The notes: generated by a model from the letters alone, not told the origin. A DNA stretch of 64,000 nt from an uncultured Clostridia bacterium (GCA_937876375.1 CALEHY010000019.1:32582-96581); one strand, 5' to 3'; numbered from the stretch's first letter, positions 7,388-17,350 are shown. Numbers and translations: made by a program.

Positions 7388-10195
7388 TTATATATTCTTA
7401 ATGATGGTTAAGACATTCTTTTCATTTTCGTATCTGTACTGAATATCATCCATAGATTTCTTGACCATATAGATACCTAGTCCACCGATTTCCCTATCCT
7501 CTGCTGACAGAGTGATATCTGGATCCTCCTTGATGAGTGGGTTATATGGCACACCCTCATCGATAAAGGTCACAGCAACAGCATGTGGCTCTTCTATCTC
7601 ATTCACCTTTACAGTGACTGGACCAGTGCTATCTGGATAAGCAAATTTGACAATATTGCTGTAAATCTCGTCTATCGCAACAGACATTTGGATAGTAGCC
7701 TTCATAGGACAATCGAGCTTCTCCATCTCCTCTGTGACAAAGTCGGTCACAGCGTTGATATCGCTAATCTGTGCGTTGTCAAAATGCATCTGTGGAGTTA
7801 AGTCACCATTGTATTTGAATGCGAGCATAGTGATATCGTCGAACTGCTCTGCATCGCCAACAAATGCGTCAACGTCCTGCTTAACAGCTGTGCACAAATC
7901 ATCCATACTATCAAAATCACGAGAATTAAGCACCTTTTGCAATCTCTCCTCACCATAAAGCTCGTTGTTCAAATTAGTAGCCTCCGTTACACCATCAGTG
8001 TATAGGAAGATAATATCTCCTGGCTGAAGCTGTAGCTCCTGCAATCTGTATTTAATGCCCTCCATACCAGCTAGGACAAATCCAGCTCTGCTCTTTAGGT
8101 ACTCAAATCCACCATCAGCGTGTCGAACAAGTGGTGGATTATGACCAGCGTTAGCGAACTGAACTAGACCATTGTCAAGGTTAATCCTACCCTGCCAAGC
8201 TGTGACGAACATACCAGCATCATTACCATCACATAGCGACTCGTTACCCTTGGTGAATACATTGTCGAGAGTCAAATCATTCTCTGTTAGACCCTTTAGC
8301 TCGGATTTTGCCCTCATCATAAACATAGCTGCTGGAATACCCTTGCCAGATACGTCTGCGATAAGGATATTGAGTATATTCGACCTAGTGAAATAAAAGT
8401 CGTAAAAGTCGCCACCAACCTCTTTGGCTGTATCCATATAAGCGTGGATATCAAGCTCCTTGCGTTTTGGAAACGCTGGGAAATTATTTGGCAGAGCAGA
8501 TGCTTGGATATTCTTTGCAAACTCTAGCTCCTTGTCGATACGCTTTGATGCCTCATCGATATAATGCTTCAAGGTGTCAACAGTGCTGTTGATATCGTCC
8601 GATAGCGACGCAAATTCCGAATTAGTGCGAACATTGATAGTCTCATTAAGGTCGCCACCAGTGATTTTTGCAAGAGAATGGTTGATATCCTCAATCTTGC
8701 TAACGACAACCCTCTTAATAATCAGATATACAAACACGAACAGCACGCCAAATATCAATATCTCAAGAAATGAGTTGAGATACATAGCAGCGTCACGCAC
8801 CTGATAAACCTCGTCCACTGGAATAGTAGACACGATATAATAACCCTCTGCAGAGCTGAAATAGCATAGGCTGTCTACACCATTAATCTCTATACGGAAA
8901 ACTGTGTCAGGGTCAAATTCACCCTTTGACGCTGTGTTGCTGTCAAAATTCCTAGTGTCGAACCCCTTTGGTGCAGATACAAGCTTGAACTTTTCGTTCA
9001 AGATGATAATGCCACCACTCGAGCCAACCTTTCTATTCTTTGTAAAGCCATTAATTTCGCTATCGATATCATGCTGAAAATGGTCTGCATCATATCCAAC
9101 CTGAACGAAGCCACCCTCTACTCTGACGCCAGCATATTTGCGATACATTGTCTCGTCATAGGAGATAGGACCATAGTCCTGAACATACTCGACCTTGTTG
9201 CCGATAAGCCCCATGAATTTTGCCGACTGGTCACCAGATTTCATATCATAGCCAACAAAATCAGCATTTGTACTACTGGTTATTATGCCCTGCTTGTTGA
9301 CGATATTGATTTCTGCAACGTCATATTTTTCTGCGATTTCATCGATATTATCAGCGTTGACAGATTTTGCAACAGTTTTTGCTAGTGACAGCAGATTTCG
9401 GTCAGATGCGTCCCTAATATCAGCCTTGACCACCTCAACAGCGTTCTTTAGCGACTCATCGGCCTGTGTCTTTGATATACCGGTCTGGAACTGGAAAAGG
9501 AACACTGTAGTCACAACGAATGCCACAGCAACAGTCAAGAGCAGCCATCTCTGTATAGTTTGTGATATTCTCACACCATCTTTGTCACGCTGTGCCCTTT
9601 TCTTAATAGGTAGTGATAGCACCATAGCAGCAAGCATAACGGACACACCGTTAGCAATAATCATCGGTGCAGAGCAGTCAGCAACGACCTCAATAGCTCT
9701 AGTAGGTGTGGCGATATTGGTGATGAACACCATCGTTAGGTGGAAAACCTCCATAACGACACCAACAGCCAGTGACAATGGCCAGCTAGGACGCTTGTTC
9801 TCGAACATATATTTGCGAAGTCCTGCAGCATAAAAGCCTGCCAAAACAGTGGACACAGAGCAAGCCACTCTAGTAAAGGCACTAACACCCCAGTACACCG
9901 ATAGCCAACGCTCAACGCCACCGATAACACCAGCGATAATACCGGCTGGACCACCGAAGAACAGACCTGCTATCAGCACAGCAGCATCACGAGCATTAGC
10001 CACAGCAATGGTCATAGGTATACCCCATTCTGTGCCAAGAACAGCAAGACCACCAAAGATAACACCAAATATTATCTGCTTAACAGCATAATTCAGCTTG
10101 CCAAATGGTGTGTGTTTGTCGAGATTATGTAATATTAACGCAGCAATAACTGGTAACAGTGCTGCAATCGATAATTTAATATAACTTTCGAGCAT
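7388..10195 (-). CDS. Membrane sensor with SpoIIE-type phosphatase and RsbW-type ATPase domains
   Basis: A 935-aa multidomain signalling protein. Residues ~1-200: LytS-like membrane domain with several helices and a GLFFGGPAGIIAGVIGG motif. ~210-240: further helix. ~240-490: extracytoplasmic cache-like sensor ending in a helix near 490. ~510-560: HAMP-like linker. ~570-790: PP2C/SpoIIE phosphatase with GGDFYDFYF, DVSGKGIPAAMFM, YTDGVTEATN and FDDITMLAF. ~800-935: HATPase of the anti-sigma RsbW type with AIDEIYSNIVKFAYPD and GGLGIYMVKKSMD. It therefore could both dephosphorylate and phosphorylate a STAS-domain anti-sigma antagonist. No STAS or sigma gene lies nearby. The start follows AGAGGAC. 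Confidence 0.87.
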   Translation of the reverse strand: MLESYIKLSIAALLPVIAALILHNLDKHTPFGKLNYAVKQIIFGVIFGGLAVLGTEWGIPMTIAVANARDAAVLIAGLFFGGPAGIIAGVIGGVERWLSVYWGVSAFTRVACSVSTVLAGFYAAGLRKYMFENKRPSWPLSLAVGVVMEVFHLTMVFITNIATPTRAIEVVADCSAPMIIANGVSVMLAAMVLSLPIKKRAQRDKDGVRISQTIQRWLLLTVAVAFVVTTVFLFQFQTGISKTQADESLKNAVEVVKADIRDASDRNLLSLAKTVAKSVNADNIDEIAEKYDVAEINIVNKQGIITSSTNADFVGYDMKSGDQSAKFMGLIGNKVEYVQDYGPISYDETMYRKYAGVRVEGGFVQVGYDADHFQHDIDSEINGFTKNRKVGSSGGIIILNEKFKLVSAPKGFDTRNFDSNTASKGEFDPDTVFRIEINGVDSLCYFSSAEGYYIVSTIPVDEVYQVRDAAMYLNSFLEILIFGVLFVFVYLIIKRVVVSKIEDINHSLAKITGGDLNETINVRTNSEFASLSDDINSTVDTLKHYIDEASKRIDKELEFAKNIQASALPNNFPAFPKRKELDIHAYMDTAKEVGGDFYDFYFTRSNILNILIADVSGKGIPAAMFMMRAKSELKGLTENDLTLDNVFTKGNESLCDGNDAGMFVTAWQGRINLDNGLVQFANAGHNPPLVRHADGGFEYLKSRAGFVLAGMEGIKYRLQELQLQPGDIIFLYTDGVTEATNLNNELYGEERLQKVLNSRDFDSMDDLCTAVKQDVDAFVGDAEQFDDITMLAFKYNGDLTPQMHFDNAQISDINAVTDFVTEEMEKLDCPMKATIQMSVAIDEIYSNIVKFAYPDSTGPVTVKVNEIEEPHAVAVTFIDEGVPYNPLIKEDPDITLSAEDREIGGLGIYMVKKSMDDIQYRYENEKNVLTIIKNI

Positions 10196-10226
10196 AAAAA
10201 TGTCCTCTTTTATATTTTGTATATTA

Positions 10227-10255
10227 ATTATATATTACAATGAAAAAATTTTCAA
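10227..10255 (-). promoter_or_regulatory. Promoter of the SpoIIE-type sensor
   Basis: Minus strand TTGAAA (10250-10255), 17 bp, TATAAT (10227-10232), 32 nt before the start codon. Confidence 0.65.
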
Positions 10256-10263
10256 TCCTTTTT

Positions 10264-10465
10264 GCCTACGCAAAAAACAAGCCCCCTTTTGCAAGGGAAC
10301 ATAATACGCCATATCATAATACCAACCATATCCCCCAGTCTTTTTGCTACGCAAAAATCCAGCCCCCTTTTGCAAGGGGGCCTAAAAGGACATAATTATA
10401 TTATTAACAAAATCCCCCAGTCGCATATAAAATGCGACAGCCCCCTTTTGCAAGGGGGCCTAATA
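10264..10465. repeat. Three tandem CCCCC/GGGGG hairpin repeats
   Basis: Three related units (10264-10298, 10332-10384, 10413-10465). Each has a short palindrome (GCTACGC or GTCGCAT...ATGCGAC) followed by AGCCCCCTTTTGCAAGGGGG. Inverted or partial relatives lie at 60428-60478 and 60503-60528. This is a dispersed hairpin element accumulated between genes; it fills most of the 285-bp gap downstream of the surface-protein gene. Confidence 0.75.
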
Positions 10466-10480
10466 GGTTAAATTATTGTA

Positions 10481-13147
10481 TTACTTTGTTGTAGTGTACT
10501 TGCTACTGCTCCAAGCAGAATAATACTTCACCTTGTTTACTGTCTTGTATGTTCTGATACGAACATAGTACTTTTTCTTCGCTGTTAAGCCAGTGATTGA
10601 TTTGCTAACTGTAGTATTCTTTGTTACAGCATAGGTCTTAGCACCCTTTGTAAACTTGCTATCAGTTGCAATCTGCACCTCATAGCCTGTGGTCTGGGTT
10701 GCCTGCTTGGTCCAAGTTGCCTTTAGTCCTTTCTTTAAAGCAGATACAGACTTTAGGCTAGTGGCTTTTGGATTAATGGTGAATGTCTTGCTAACTGTAC
10801 CAGAGTAGTTACCCTTGAATGTCACCTTTGCTGTAGCCTTGCCAACATTAGTATTTGCAGAATATGTAACAGTGTAGTTTGATGAAGAAATGGTCTTGCC
10901 ATTACTATCCTTTACTGTTACAGTTGGTTTCTTTGCCTTGCCATCATATGTGTACTTTGTAGCAGAAAGTGTGATAGTCTTTGGATAATAAATAGTTGAC
11001 TTTGTTGTCTGTGTGTCACACACTGTACAAGCTGTTACCTTGCTACCATTCTTGCTTGTTGTTGCCCTTGTGGTAGTAGTCTTTAGTGTATGGTCTGCTA
11101 CTGGAACAGTCTCTTGCTCAACTATTACTGTTTCACATACAGAGCAATGCTTGCCCTCTGTCAAGCCTTCCTTTGTGCAAGTTGGTGCAACAGCGTCATC
11201 AGTAACCTCGGTATGTGGCAGAGCAGTAATAGTCTCTGTCACTCTATCAATTTCCTTGGTGCATACAGAACAATATGTCACCATATCATATGAGCCAGCC
11301 TTGGCACAAGTAGCCTCTACTCTGTTCTCCTCAACTGCCTTTTCTGGAGTGTGTGCAGCAGGAACAATATCTGACACATACTCTGCTCCACATTCGTCAC
11401 ACTTGTATGTTGTGTAGCCATCTGCTGTACAGGTTGGTGGAGTAACAGTGTTCTTGTAGCTGTGGGTATGTAGTGTCTTTACTAGATAAACATTAGCACT
11501 ACAGCTCATCAAATAAACATTTACTTTGATAGGATATGCACCAGTCTCGGTCCAAGGTGTCTTCTCCTGGTCAGAATAAAAATCAATATCTATCCAGCCA
11601 ATGCTATCCTCACCATTGACGAATGCATCCTTTGTCTTGTCATAGGTGTATGCCTTCTTTGTGCCATCAGCAAGGGTGAACACCATCTTGTCGCCATTGG
11701 CAAACAGCTTTTCTGTCTCTAGGAAATAATAATATGTCTTGGTTTCGGAGTCGTATGTTCCGTCCGTTCTCTCCCTCAAGGTCATAGCGTGTGTCAGCTC
11801 TAGCTCCATTGACTCAAAGCCATATGGGTGACCCTTTGTAACGGTGAGCTCAACATTCGCTGTGCCATCATAGCTAGATATGAAAATATTATATTTCTTG
11901 CCAGCCTCGAGTCTTGAAGCAATGAGGTAATCCTTTTCGCCATACTCGCTCATGGTGTCCTCTACAAACTCGTCATTTAGCAAAACGCTTGCACCGGTCT
12001 CCTTGTCACCAGAGAATGAGAAAGTGTATATACCACTCTCCTTTGGAGTGAAGAAATAATCTGTTCCATCCTCATCAACAGTCATCTTGTTCTTGCCAAG
12101 CTTTAGCACTGTCGCATCTGCTGTGTCAGAAAACTGTAGCTTTGTCTTGTCGGTATAGAGATATTTTGAATACTTAATTTGAGTTTTTGTCAGTCTTGTG
12201 TAAATTACATAATCAACGCTTGCTGTCAAATCGGTCTTTGAGCTATCACTAGAGGTAAGTGAGCTACCCTCTGGCACGATTGATGAGATAGTAACATTTC
12301 TACCAACCGAGCCCTCCTCTGCGAGTGCCTTGGCAATATTACTGTTAAATGTACCAACATGACCGGTAATCACACCAGCAGCTTGGGTCTGGGCTACCTG
12401 CAAGCCGATAATAGGAACGGTTGTATAACTCTCGTTATTATGCACCTTTGTGGTATATGAAAGCTTAGTAGTAGAGGTCGAAACACTGCCCTCATACTTA
12501 TGTCTGTCACCCAGACGACCCTCTTCCTTGCTATATGTAGCAGTGATACGATATTTAACTGGCACAACGATAGCCTTTGCTGTATCGTAGTAGCAATCAT
12601 CGACAGTCTCATTAACGATATTCTCTGCTGGATATAGCTGGCACTGTACAACTGTATCAGAGTCGCATACCTCACCCTTTTCGTTCAGGTAATGGGTAAC
12701 GGTCTTGTTTGTGCCATTATCTGTATCAGTGTTGTACTCATCCTCGGTAATAAAGCTCATCACGCCATCAGCATTCTTGGTGTATCTGTAGTTAACAGTA
12801 ACAGTCTGCTCCATCTCTGGTATCTCGGTGTCACCAATAGTCGCAGTCATACGCTTAACGGTGTATTTGCCAGCGTCACCAAATGTAACAGTAGCTGTGT
12901 CATCACCCTTTAGCTTGAATGTGCCATTCTTGACCTCGATTTCATCGCTGTTCTTGTCCACAATGTCTGGATTATATGGCTCGCCATCCTTGTCCACAAC
13001 ATATGTGAATGTGTAGTCCTTGTGCTCTGTATTAGCACTAACGAAAACAACTGGGTCCAGCTCACCAGCACTAGCACTAATGCTCATTCCTCCAAAGATG
13101 CTCATCAGCATAGTTAGTGATAGGACGATAGAGATAATCTTTTTCAT
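10481..13147 (-). CDS. Secreted Ig-like/FN3 surface protein
   Basis: An 888-aa exported protein. A longer frame to 13228 exists, but GGAG sits before the ATG at 13147, which begins the signal peptide MKKIISIVLSLTMLMSIFGG with cleavage expected near SASA-GE. The middle contains beta-sandwich material. Three repeats of the type CTADGYTTYKCDECGAEYV have paired C-x2-C motifs and probably bind metal. Near the C terminus are a bacterial Ig-like module (YTYDGKAKKPTVTVKDSNG, GNYSGTVSKTFTI) and a fibronectin type III module ending YSAWSSSKYTTTK. No LPxTG or other anchor is visible. It probably acts outside the cell, with function unknown. Confidence 0.75.
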   Translation of the reverse strand: MKKIISIVLSLTMLMSIFGGMSISASAGELDPVVFVSANTEHKDYTFTYVVDKDGEPYNPDIVDKNSDEIEVKNGTFKLKGDDTATVTFGDAGKYTVKRMTATIGDTEIPEMEQTVTVNYRYTKNADGVMSFITEDEYNTDTDNGTNKTVTHYLNEKGEVCDSDTVVQCQLYPAENIVNETVDDCYYDTAKAIVVPVKYRITATYSKEEGRLGDRHKYEGSVSTSTTKLSYTTKVHNNESYTTVPIIGLQVAQTQAAGVITGHVGTFNSNIAKALAEEGSVGRNVTISSIVPEGSSLTSSDSSKTDLTASVDYVIYTRLTKTQIKYSKYLYTDKTKLQFSDTADATVLKLGKNKMTVDEDGTDYFFTPKESGIYTFSFSGDKETGASVLLNDEFVEDTMSEYGEKDYLIASRLEAGKKYNIFISSYDGTANVELTVTKGHPYGFESMELELTHAMTLRERTDGTYDSETKTYYYFLETEKLFANGDKMVFTLADGTKKAYTYDKTKDAFVNGEDSIGWIDIDFYSDQEKTPWTETGAYPIKVNVYLMSCSANVYLVKTLHTHSYKNTVTPPTCTADGYTTYKCDECGAEYVSDIVPAAHTPEKAVEENRVEATCAKAGSYDMVTYCSVCTKEIDRVTETITALPHTEVTDDAVAPTCTKEGLTEGKHCSVCETVIVEQETVPVADHTLKTTTTRATTSKNGSKVTACTVCDTQTTKSTIYYPKTITLSATKYTYDGKAKKPTVTVKDSNGKTISSSNYTVTYSANTNVGKATAKVTFKGNYSGTVSKTFTINPKATSLKSVSALKKGLKATWTKQATQTTGYEVQIATDSKFTKGAKTYAVTKNTTVSKSITGLTAKKKYYVRIRTYKTVNKVKYYSAWSSSKYTTTK

Positions 13148-13239
13148 ACCGTTCTCCTTTAATTCATTTCCTTCATTATATAATAAAATATTTTTATTTT
13201 CAACTGACGAAATTGCAAACTGTAACAAATATATTAATG

Positions 13240-13268
13240 TTGTAAATATTTATATAATATGCTATCAT
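13240..13268 (+). promoter_or_regulatory. Possible promoter of the GPH symporter operon
   Basis: TTGTAA (13240-13245), 17 bp, TATCAT (13263-13268), 36 bp before the ATG. Confidence 0.45.
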
Positions 13269-13303
13269 AAAATTACAATATTCTACAAAAAGGAATTTTT
13301 CTT

Positions 13304-14755
13304 ATGAAAACAAAGGAAAGAGAGAATGTTCAAGCCACTCATCCAAACAAAATTGGTATCAAAGAGGGCGTTGGATATATGTTCGGTGACTCTGGCAATC
13401 TGTTTTTGCTGACATATGTGTCATCGTTTCTAAAGGTATTTTACACTGACGTGCTAAAGATTGCACCAAAGAGGGTTGCAAACCTGTTCCTGTTCACTAG
13501 ATTATGGGACGCTGTCAACGACCCACTATGGGGCACATTGGTAGCGAAGCGTCCACCTGATATCAATGGTAAATATCGTTCATACATAAAGTGGATTGCT
13601 GTGCCAGTAGCATTGGCAGAATGTCTTTGTTTCATCAATATCCGTAGCTTGACACACAACGAGGCACTGATACTCATCTTTGCATATGTGACATATATCG
13701 GGTTCGGTATGCTGTACACTGGTATCAATGTACCATTCGGCTCGTTAGCGTCAGTTATTACTGATGACCCAGATGGCAGAACTCTACTTTCAACATTCCG
13801 TTCCATCGGTGGTGGAATTGGTGGCGCTGCGCCATTACTACTTGCACCATTCATCATTTACAGCAAGATTGACAATGGCGATGGCACTACTCATAACGAG
13901 GCAAATGCTAACGGTATGATGATATTCGGTATGGCTATGGCTGTGCTAGCTATCATATTCTACCTCACCTGCTACAAGACCACCACAGAGCGTGTTAAAT
14001 CTGCACAAGACCCAAAATTTGATATCAAAACAGCATATCTCGGTATGCTAAAGAGCAGACCATTCCGTGTACTTGCGCTAACTGGCATACTCATCAGTGG
14101 TGAGCTACAGTTTGCATCACTCAACCAATATCTGTACAAGAATTATTTTTGTAACACTAGCTTGTCTGTTCTTGGCACAGTGGCACAGTATTTGCCAATG
14201 GCACTGATGATACCACTCATTCCAAAGCTGTCAAAGAAATTTGGCAAAAAGGAGATTTGTGGCTTCGGCTCATTCTTCTCTGCACTCGCTGCTGTGATGA
14301 TTTTTGTCATCAAGCCTGGTCGTGACCAAGCTTGGCTGTTCATTGCACTGCTGTTTGTCATCGGATTTGGCTACTCGTTCGTATCTATCACAAACTGGGC
14401 TGTTGTTGCTGACGTAATTGATTACCAAGAATACAAGACTGGTATCAAGACCGAAAGTGCTATCTACGCTGTGTACACCTTATGTCGAAAGCTAGGTCAG
14501 ACCATCGCTGACTACGGTGGACTAACTCTGCTTGCAAAGATTGGATATGACGTAAATGTTATGTCAAATGCTGGATATGTTGAGGGCGTTAGTGAGGGCA
14601 TACTAAAGGTATGCACCATCATCCCAGCAATCACATATACACTGATATTCGTGCTATATCGTTTCGCTTATCCATTGACTAAGGAACGCCTAGAGCCAGT
14701 GTACGAATATGTTAGAGAAAGCAACCAAAACCAAGAGGAGCAACCAAACGACTAA
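13304..14755 (+). CDS. GPH-family (MelB-like) sugar:cation symporter
   Basis: A 483-aa major-facilitator protein with about twelve helices. The family-diagnostic N-terminal motif TRLWDAVNDPLWGTLVAKRP includes the Asp residues that bind Na+ or H+ in MelB. YMFGDSGNLF marks helix 1, and YQEYKTGIKTESAIYAVYTL is the conserved loop before helix 10. It imports a glycoside, pentoside or hexuronide. The stop overlaps the start of the phosphodiesterase gene by one base (TAATG), so the two genes are translationally coupled. Confidence 0.88.
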   Translation: MKTKERENVQATHPNKIGIKEGVGYMFGDSGNLFLLTYVSSFLKVFYTDVLKIAPKRVANLFLFTRLWDAVNDPLWGTLVAKRPPDINGKYRSYIKWIAVPVALAECLCFINIRSLTHNEALILIFAYVTYIGFGMLYTGINVPFGSLASVITDDPDGRTLLSTFRSIGGGIGGAAPLLLAPFIIYSKIDNGDGTTHNEANANGMMIFGMAMAVLAIIFYLTCYKTTTERVKSAQDPKFDIKTAYLGMLKSRPFRVLALTGILISGELQFASLNQYLYKNYFCNTSLSVLGTVAQYLPMALMIPLIPKLSKKFGKKEICGFGSFFSALAAVMIFVIKPGRDQAWLFIALLFVIGFGYSFVSITNWAVVADVIDYQEYKTGIKTESAIYAVYTLCRKLGQTIADYGGLTLLAKIGYDVNVMSNAGYVEGVSEGILKVCTIIPAITYTLIFVLYRFAYPLTKERLEPVYEYVRESNQNQEEQPND

Positions 14756-15636
14756 TGAAACTACATAATATCAAGCACACAAGAGAGCTTGGAATATTCG
14801 AGAGCATGCTATATATTCTGCTCGCTATCGTGCTACTACCACTGACACTGATATTCTTTGTCCCAATTCGCAACCTTAGCAAATATTGCAAGGCAGCGAA
14901 CTATGTACCTACAAAGCTAAATGATAAGTACAAGGACAAAACACATCTCATCGCACACAGGGGCTATCGTGCCCTAGCACCAGAGAACACTCTGCCTGCA
15001 TATATCGAGGCTGGCAAGGCTGGATACTGGGGTGCAGAAAATGATATCCATCGCACAAAGGATGGCGTATGGGTGCTACACCACGACTATGTCACCTATC
15101 GTATGATGAACAAAAATTATAGGATAGAGGGCACAACCTTTGACAAGCTGTCAAAGGCGTACTACGACAACGGCTCATACTACAAGGATTATCCTAATTT
15201 AAGGATTACCACACTGGAGGAATACCTCCAAAAGTGTGAGGAGTACAATATGGTCGCTGTGATGGAGATAAAGGGCAAGGTTAGTATCGACCACTATGAC
15301 GAGATAGTCGATATGGTGAAGAAATACAATGTCACAGCACAGTATATCTCCTTTAGCTACGAGACTATCGTCCGTATGAGAGAGCTGACTGATGCAAAGC
15401 TGTTTTATCTGACATACAAGATTGATGATGACGCTGTCACAAAGGCAAAGAGTGTCGAAAACTGTGGCGTCAGCTTTGACGGAAATGACAAGGACAACCA
15501 GTCACAGCAAGCAGTCAGCAAAATCCTCGACGCTGGACTAGAGCCAGCACTGTGGGCACTGGACGACGAAAAAATGACCGAAAATTTCGTCGACTGGGGC
15601 GTCAAATATATCACCACAAACCAAATACACTACTAA
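14755..15636 (+). CDS. Membrane-anchored glycerophosphodiester phosphodiesterase
   Basis: A 293-aa protein with an N-terminal transmembrane helix (residues ~18-40) and a GDPD TIM barrel. Motifs are LIAHRGYRALAPENTLPAY with the catalytic HR and E-N, GAENDIHRTKDGVWVLHHD with the metal-binding E-x-D and second catalytic His, and MEIKGK in the C-terminal half. It hydrolyses glycerophosphodiesters, releasing glycerol-3-phosphate. The last seven codons and stop lie in a 21-bp sequence that is repeated exactly at 17325-17345, marking an insertion boundary. Confidence 0.9.
   Translation: MKLHNIKHTRELGIFESMLYILLAIVLLPLTLIFFVPIRNLSKYCKAANYVPTKLNDKYKDKTHLIAHRGYRALAPENTLPAYIEAGKAGYWGAENDIHRTKDGVWVLHHDYVTYRMMNKNYRIEGTTFDKLSKAYYDNGSYYKDYPNLRITTLEEYLQKCEEYNMVAVMEIKGKVSIDHYDEIVDMVKKYNVTAQYISFSYETIVRMRELTDAKLFYLTYKIDDDAVTKAKSVENCGVSFDGNDKDNQSQQAVSKILDAGLEPALWALDDEKMTENFVDWGVKYITTNQIHY
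15616..15636 (+). repeat. 21-bp direct repeat, copy 1 (gene 3' end)
   Basis: ACAAACCAAATACACTACTAA ends the phosphodiesterase gene; the same 21 bases recur at 17325-17345. Together they bracket a foreign-looking 1.7-kb insert. Confidence 0.9.
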
Positions 15637-15681
15637 AATTAATTTTTACATAATTATCATTTTGGTAAAAAGGATTATATA

Positions 15682-17316
15682 ATGATTTCAAATAACATAC
15701 AATCAAAAATTGATAGTAAAATAAATGAATATGATAGTAATATTTACAAAATAGAATTATCAATTAATGAATTATCTTTAGAAAAAGACGCAATCGATAA
15801 TGAATTGTATAATGTGTCCCAAGAATTACTATCAAATAATTTTAAATGGTATCAAATAAAAGATAAAAGAACACACAAAAAATCTCTAGAACTAAAAAAA
15901 GAAAAACTAGAACAAAGGCTAAAAAAAATAGAAATTGAAATAAACAAACAAAAAAGCAAAAAAAGAGTATTGTTATCAAAGAAAAAACTTGTGTTAAACA
16001 CAAAACCAATACTTATTGTTTCAATTATACTATTCGCTTTAATACTTATCTGTTCAATTTTTAGTATTATAAACACACAAATTGAAGCCAACAAAATACT
16101 ATCTGAATATCAAGTCACAATAAAAGTTAACAGCAAGCAAAACCTTTTATTTAATACCTATGACATAAATACATATGTTGATGATGAAATAATTGGAACG
16201 ATTGCTAATGGTGGCGAAGATAAATACAATTTGATATTAAGAGAAGGCGAGCACAAATTCACATGCAAAAATGCCGAAGATGAAAGTGTTTATGGCTCAT
16301 TAACTTTTACGATTACGGAGTCTAATAAATACCAATTTAATGTATCAAGTGAAACTAGTACAATAAGAATATCTGAAACCATATATGATGAATCTACAAC
16401 AACTACCGAAGCCATTACCCAAACCACCACAGAATCAACTTCTTCACAAGAATCAAATGAAAGTAATAATCTATACACTCTATCACCTGATGACATTCCA
16501 ATATATGATGAAAAGCCATTTGTTGAAATAAACAATAATGAACCAACATTTACCCTTTCGGATATTAAAACAGAAGCATTTGAATTCTATTCTCCTTTAG
16601 ACACATTAAACAGATGCGGAATCGCTTTGGCATGTATCAGTAAAGATACATTACTTTCCGAAAAGAAAGAGAAAATTGAACAAATTGTTCCAACGGGCTG
16701 GCAAGATGAAGAATATGATTTTATTGGAAAAAATCTATATAAAAAATGTTCTCTAATTGGATATCCGCTAACTGCTGAATATAAAAATCAAAAAAATATT
16801 ATAACAGGAACTCAATATCTATACCAAAAAGGCTTACAGCCATTTGAAAAAAAGGTCTTCAACTACATTAAAAAAACCAATAATCATGTAATGTATCGTT
16901 CCACACCTATATTTAATAACGACAATCTTATCGCTGAAGGTGTTCAAATAGAAGCCTATTCCGTTGAAGATGCTGGAAAAGGTATTAGTTTCAATGTATT
17001 TTGTTATAATATACAACCTGGTGTAATAATAGATTATTCTACCGGTAACAGCGAATCTGATGGAACTGTTATTGCAACCACAAAAGCCACAACAACATCT
17101 TCAACCACAAAACAAACAACTACAAAGAAAAAAATTTCAACCACAAAAAAGCACACAACTACAACCAGCAAACATTACTCAAGAACAGTATATAGAACCC
17201 CAAGTGGAGAATGTTACCACTTTTCATCATCTTGTGGTGGTAAAAATTCGTATGATATTACTTTAGATTCTGCGATTGGAATGGGTTTGCGCCCTTGTAA
17301 AAAATGTGCTTATTAA
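15682..17316 (+). CDS. Membrane protein with coiled coil, Thr-rich linker and C-terminal Cys/His motif
   Basis: A 544-aa protein of unknown function. Residues 1-110 are a Lys/Glu-rich coiled coil; ~110-130 form one transmembrane helix (ILIVSIILFALILICSIF); ~140-230 are a beta-rich PEGA-like segment. Then follow a Thr/Ser-rich linker, an Asx-rich globular part, a second Thr-rich linker near 470-510, and a C-terminal module with YRTPSGECYHFSSSCGG and GMGLRPCKKCAY. That last layout resembles the small zinc-like module at the end of some secreted nucleases. Codon use is far more AT-rich than its neighbours. It lies between the 21-bp direct repeats, so acquisition by insertion is likely. Confidence 0.65.
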   Translation: MISNNIQSKIDSKINEYDSNIYKIELSINELSLEKDAIDNELYNVSQELLSNNFKWYQIKDKRTHKKSLELKKEKLEQRLKKIEIEINKQKSKKRVLLSKKKLVLNTKPILIVSIILFALILICSIFSIINTQIEANKILSEYQVTIKVNSKQNLLFNTYDINTYVDDEIIGTIANGGEDKYNLILREGEHKFTCKNAEDESVYGSLTFTITESNKYQFNVSSETSTIRISETIYDESTTTTEAITQTTTESTSSQESNESNNLYTLSPDDIPIYDEKPFVEINNNEPTFTLSDIKTEAFEFYSPLDTLNRCGIALACISKDTLLSEKKEKIEQIVPTGWQDEEYDFIGKNLYKKCSLIGYPLTAEYKNQKNIITGTQYLYQKGLQPFEKKVFNYIKKTNNHVMYRSTPIFNNDNLIAEGVQIEAYSVEDAGKGISFNVFCYNIQPGVIIDYSTGNSESDGTVIATTKATTTSSTTKQTTTKKKISTTKKHTTTTSKHYSRTVYRTPSGECYHFSSSCGGKNSYDITLDSAIGMGLRPCKKCAY

Positions 17317-17324
17317 AATTTACA

Positions 17325-17345
17325 ACAAACCAAATACACTACTAA
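17325..17345 (+). repeat. 21-bp direct repeat, copy 2
   Basis: Identical to 15616-15636, including the TAA of the phosphodiesterase gene. The bases after this copy (TATGTAAAAAGAGGC) lead into the terminator expected after that gene, so this is probably the original downstream boundary. Confidence 0.9.
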
Positions 17346-17350
17346 TATGT

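Noticed and set aside
10264..10465. CRISPR array
   Set aside because: Only three units, each an internal hairpin with variable palindromes and unequal spacing; no cas genes.
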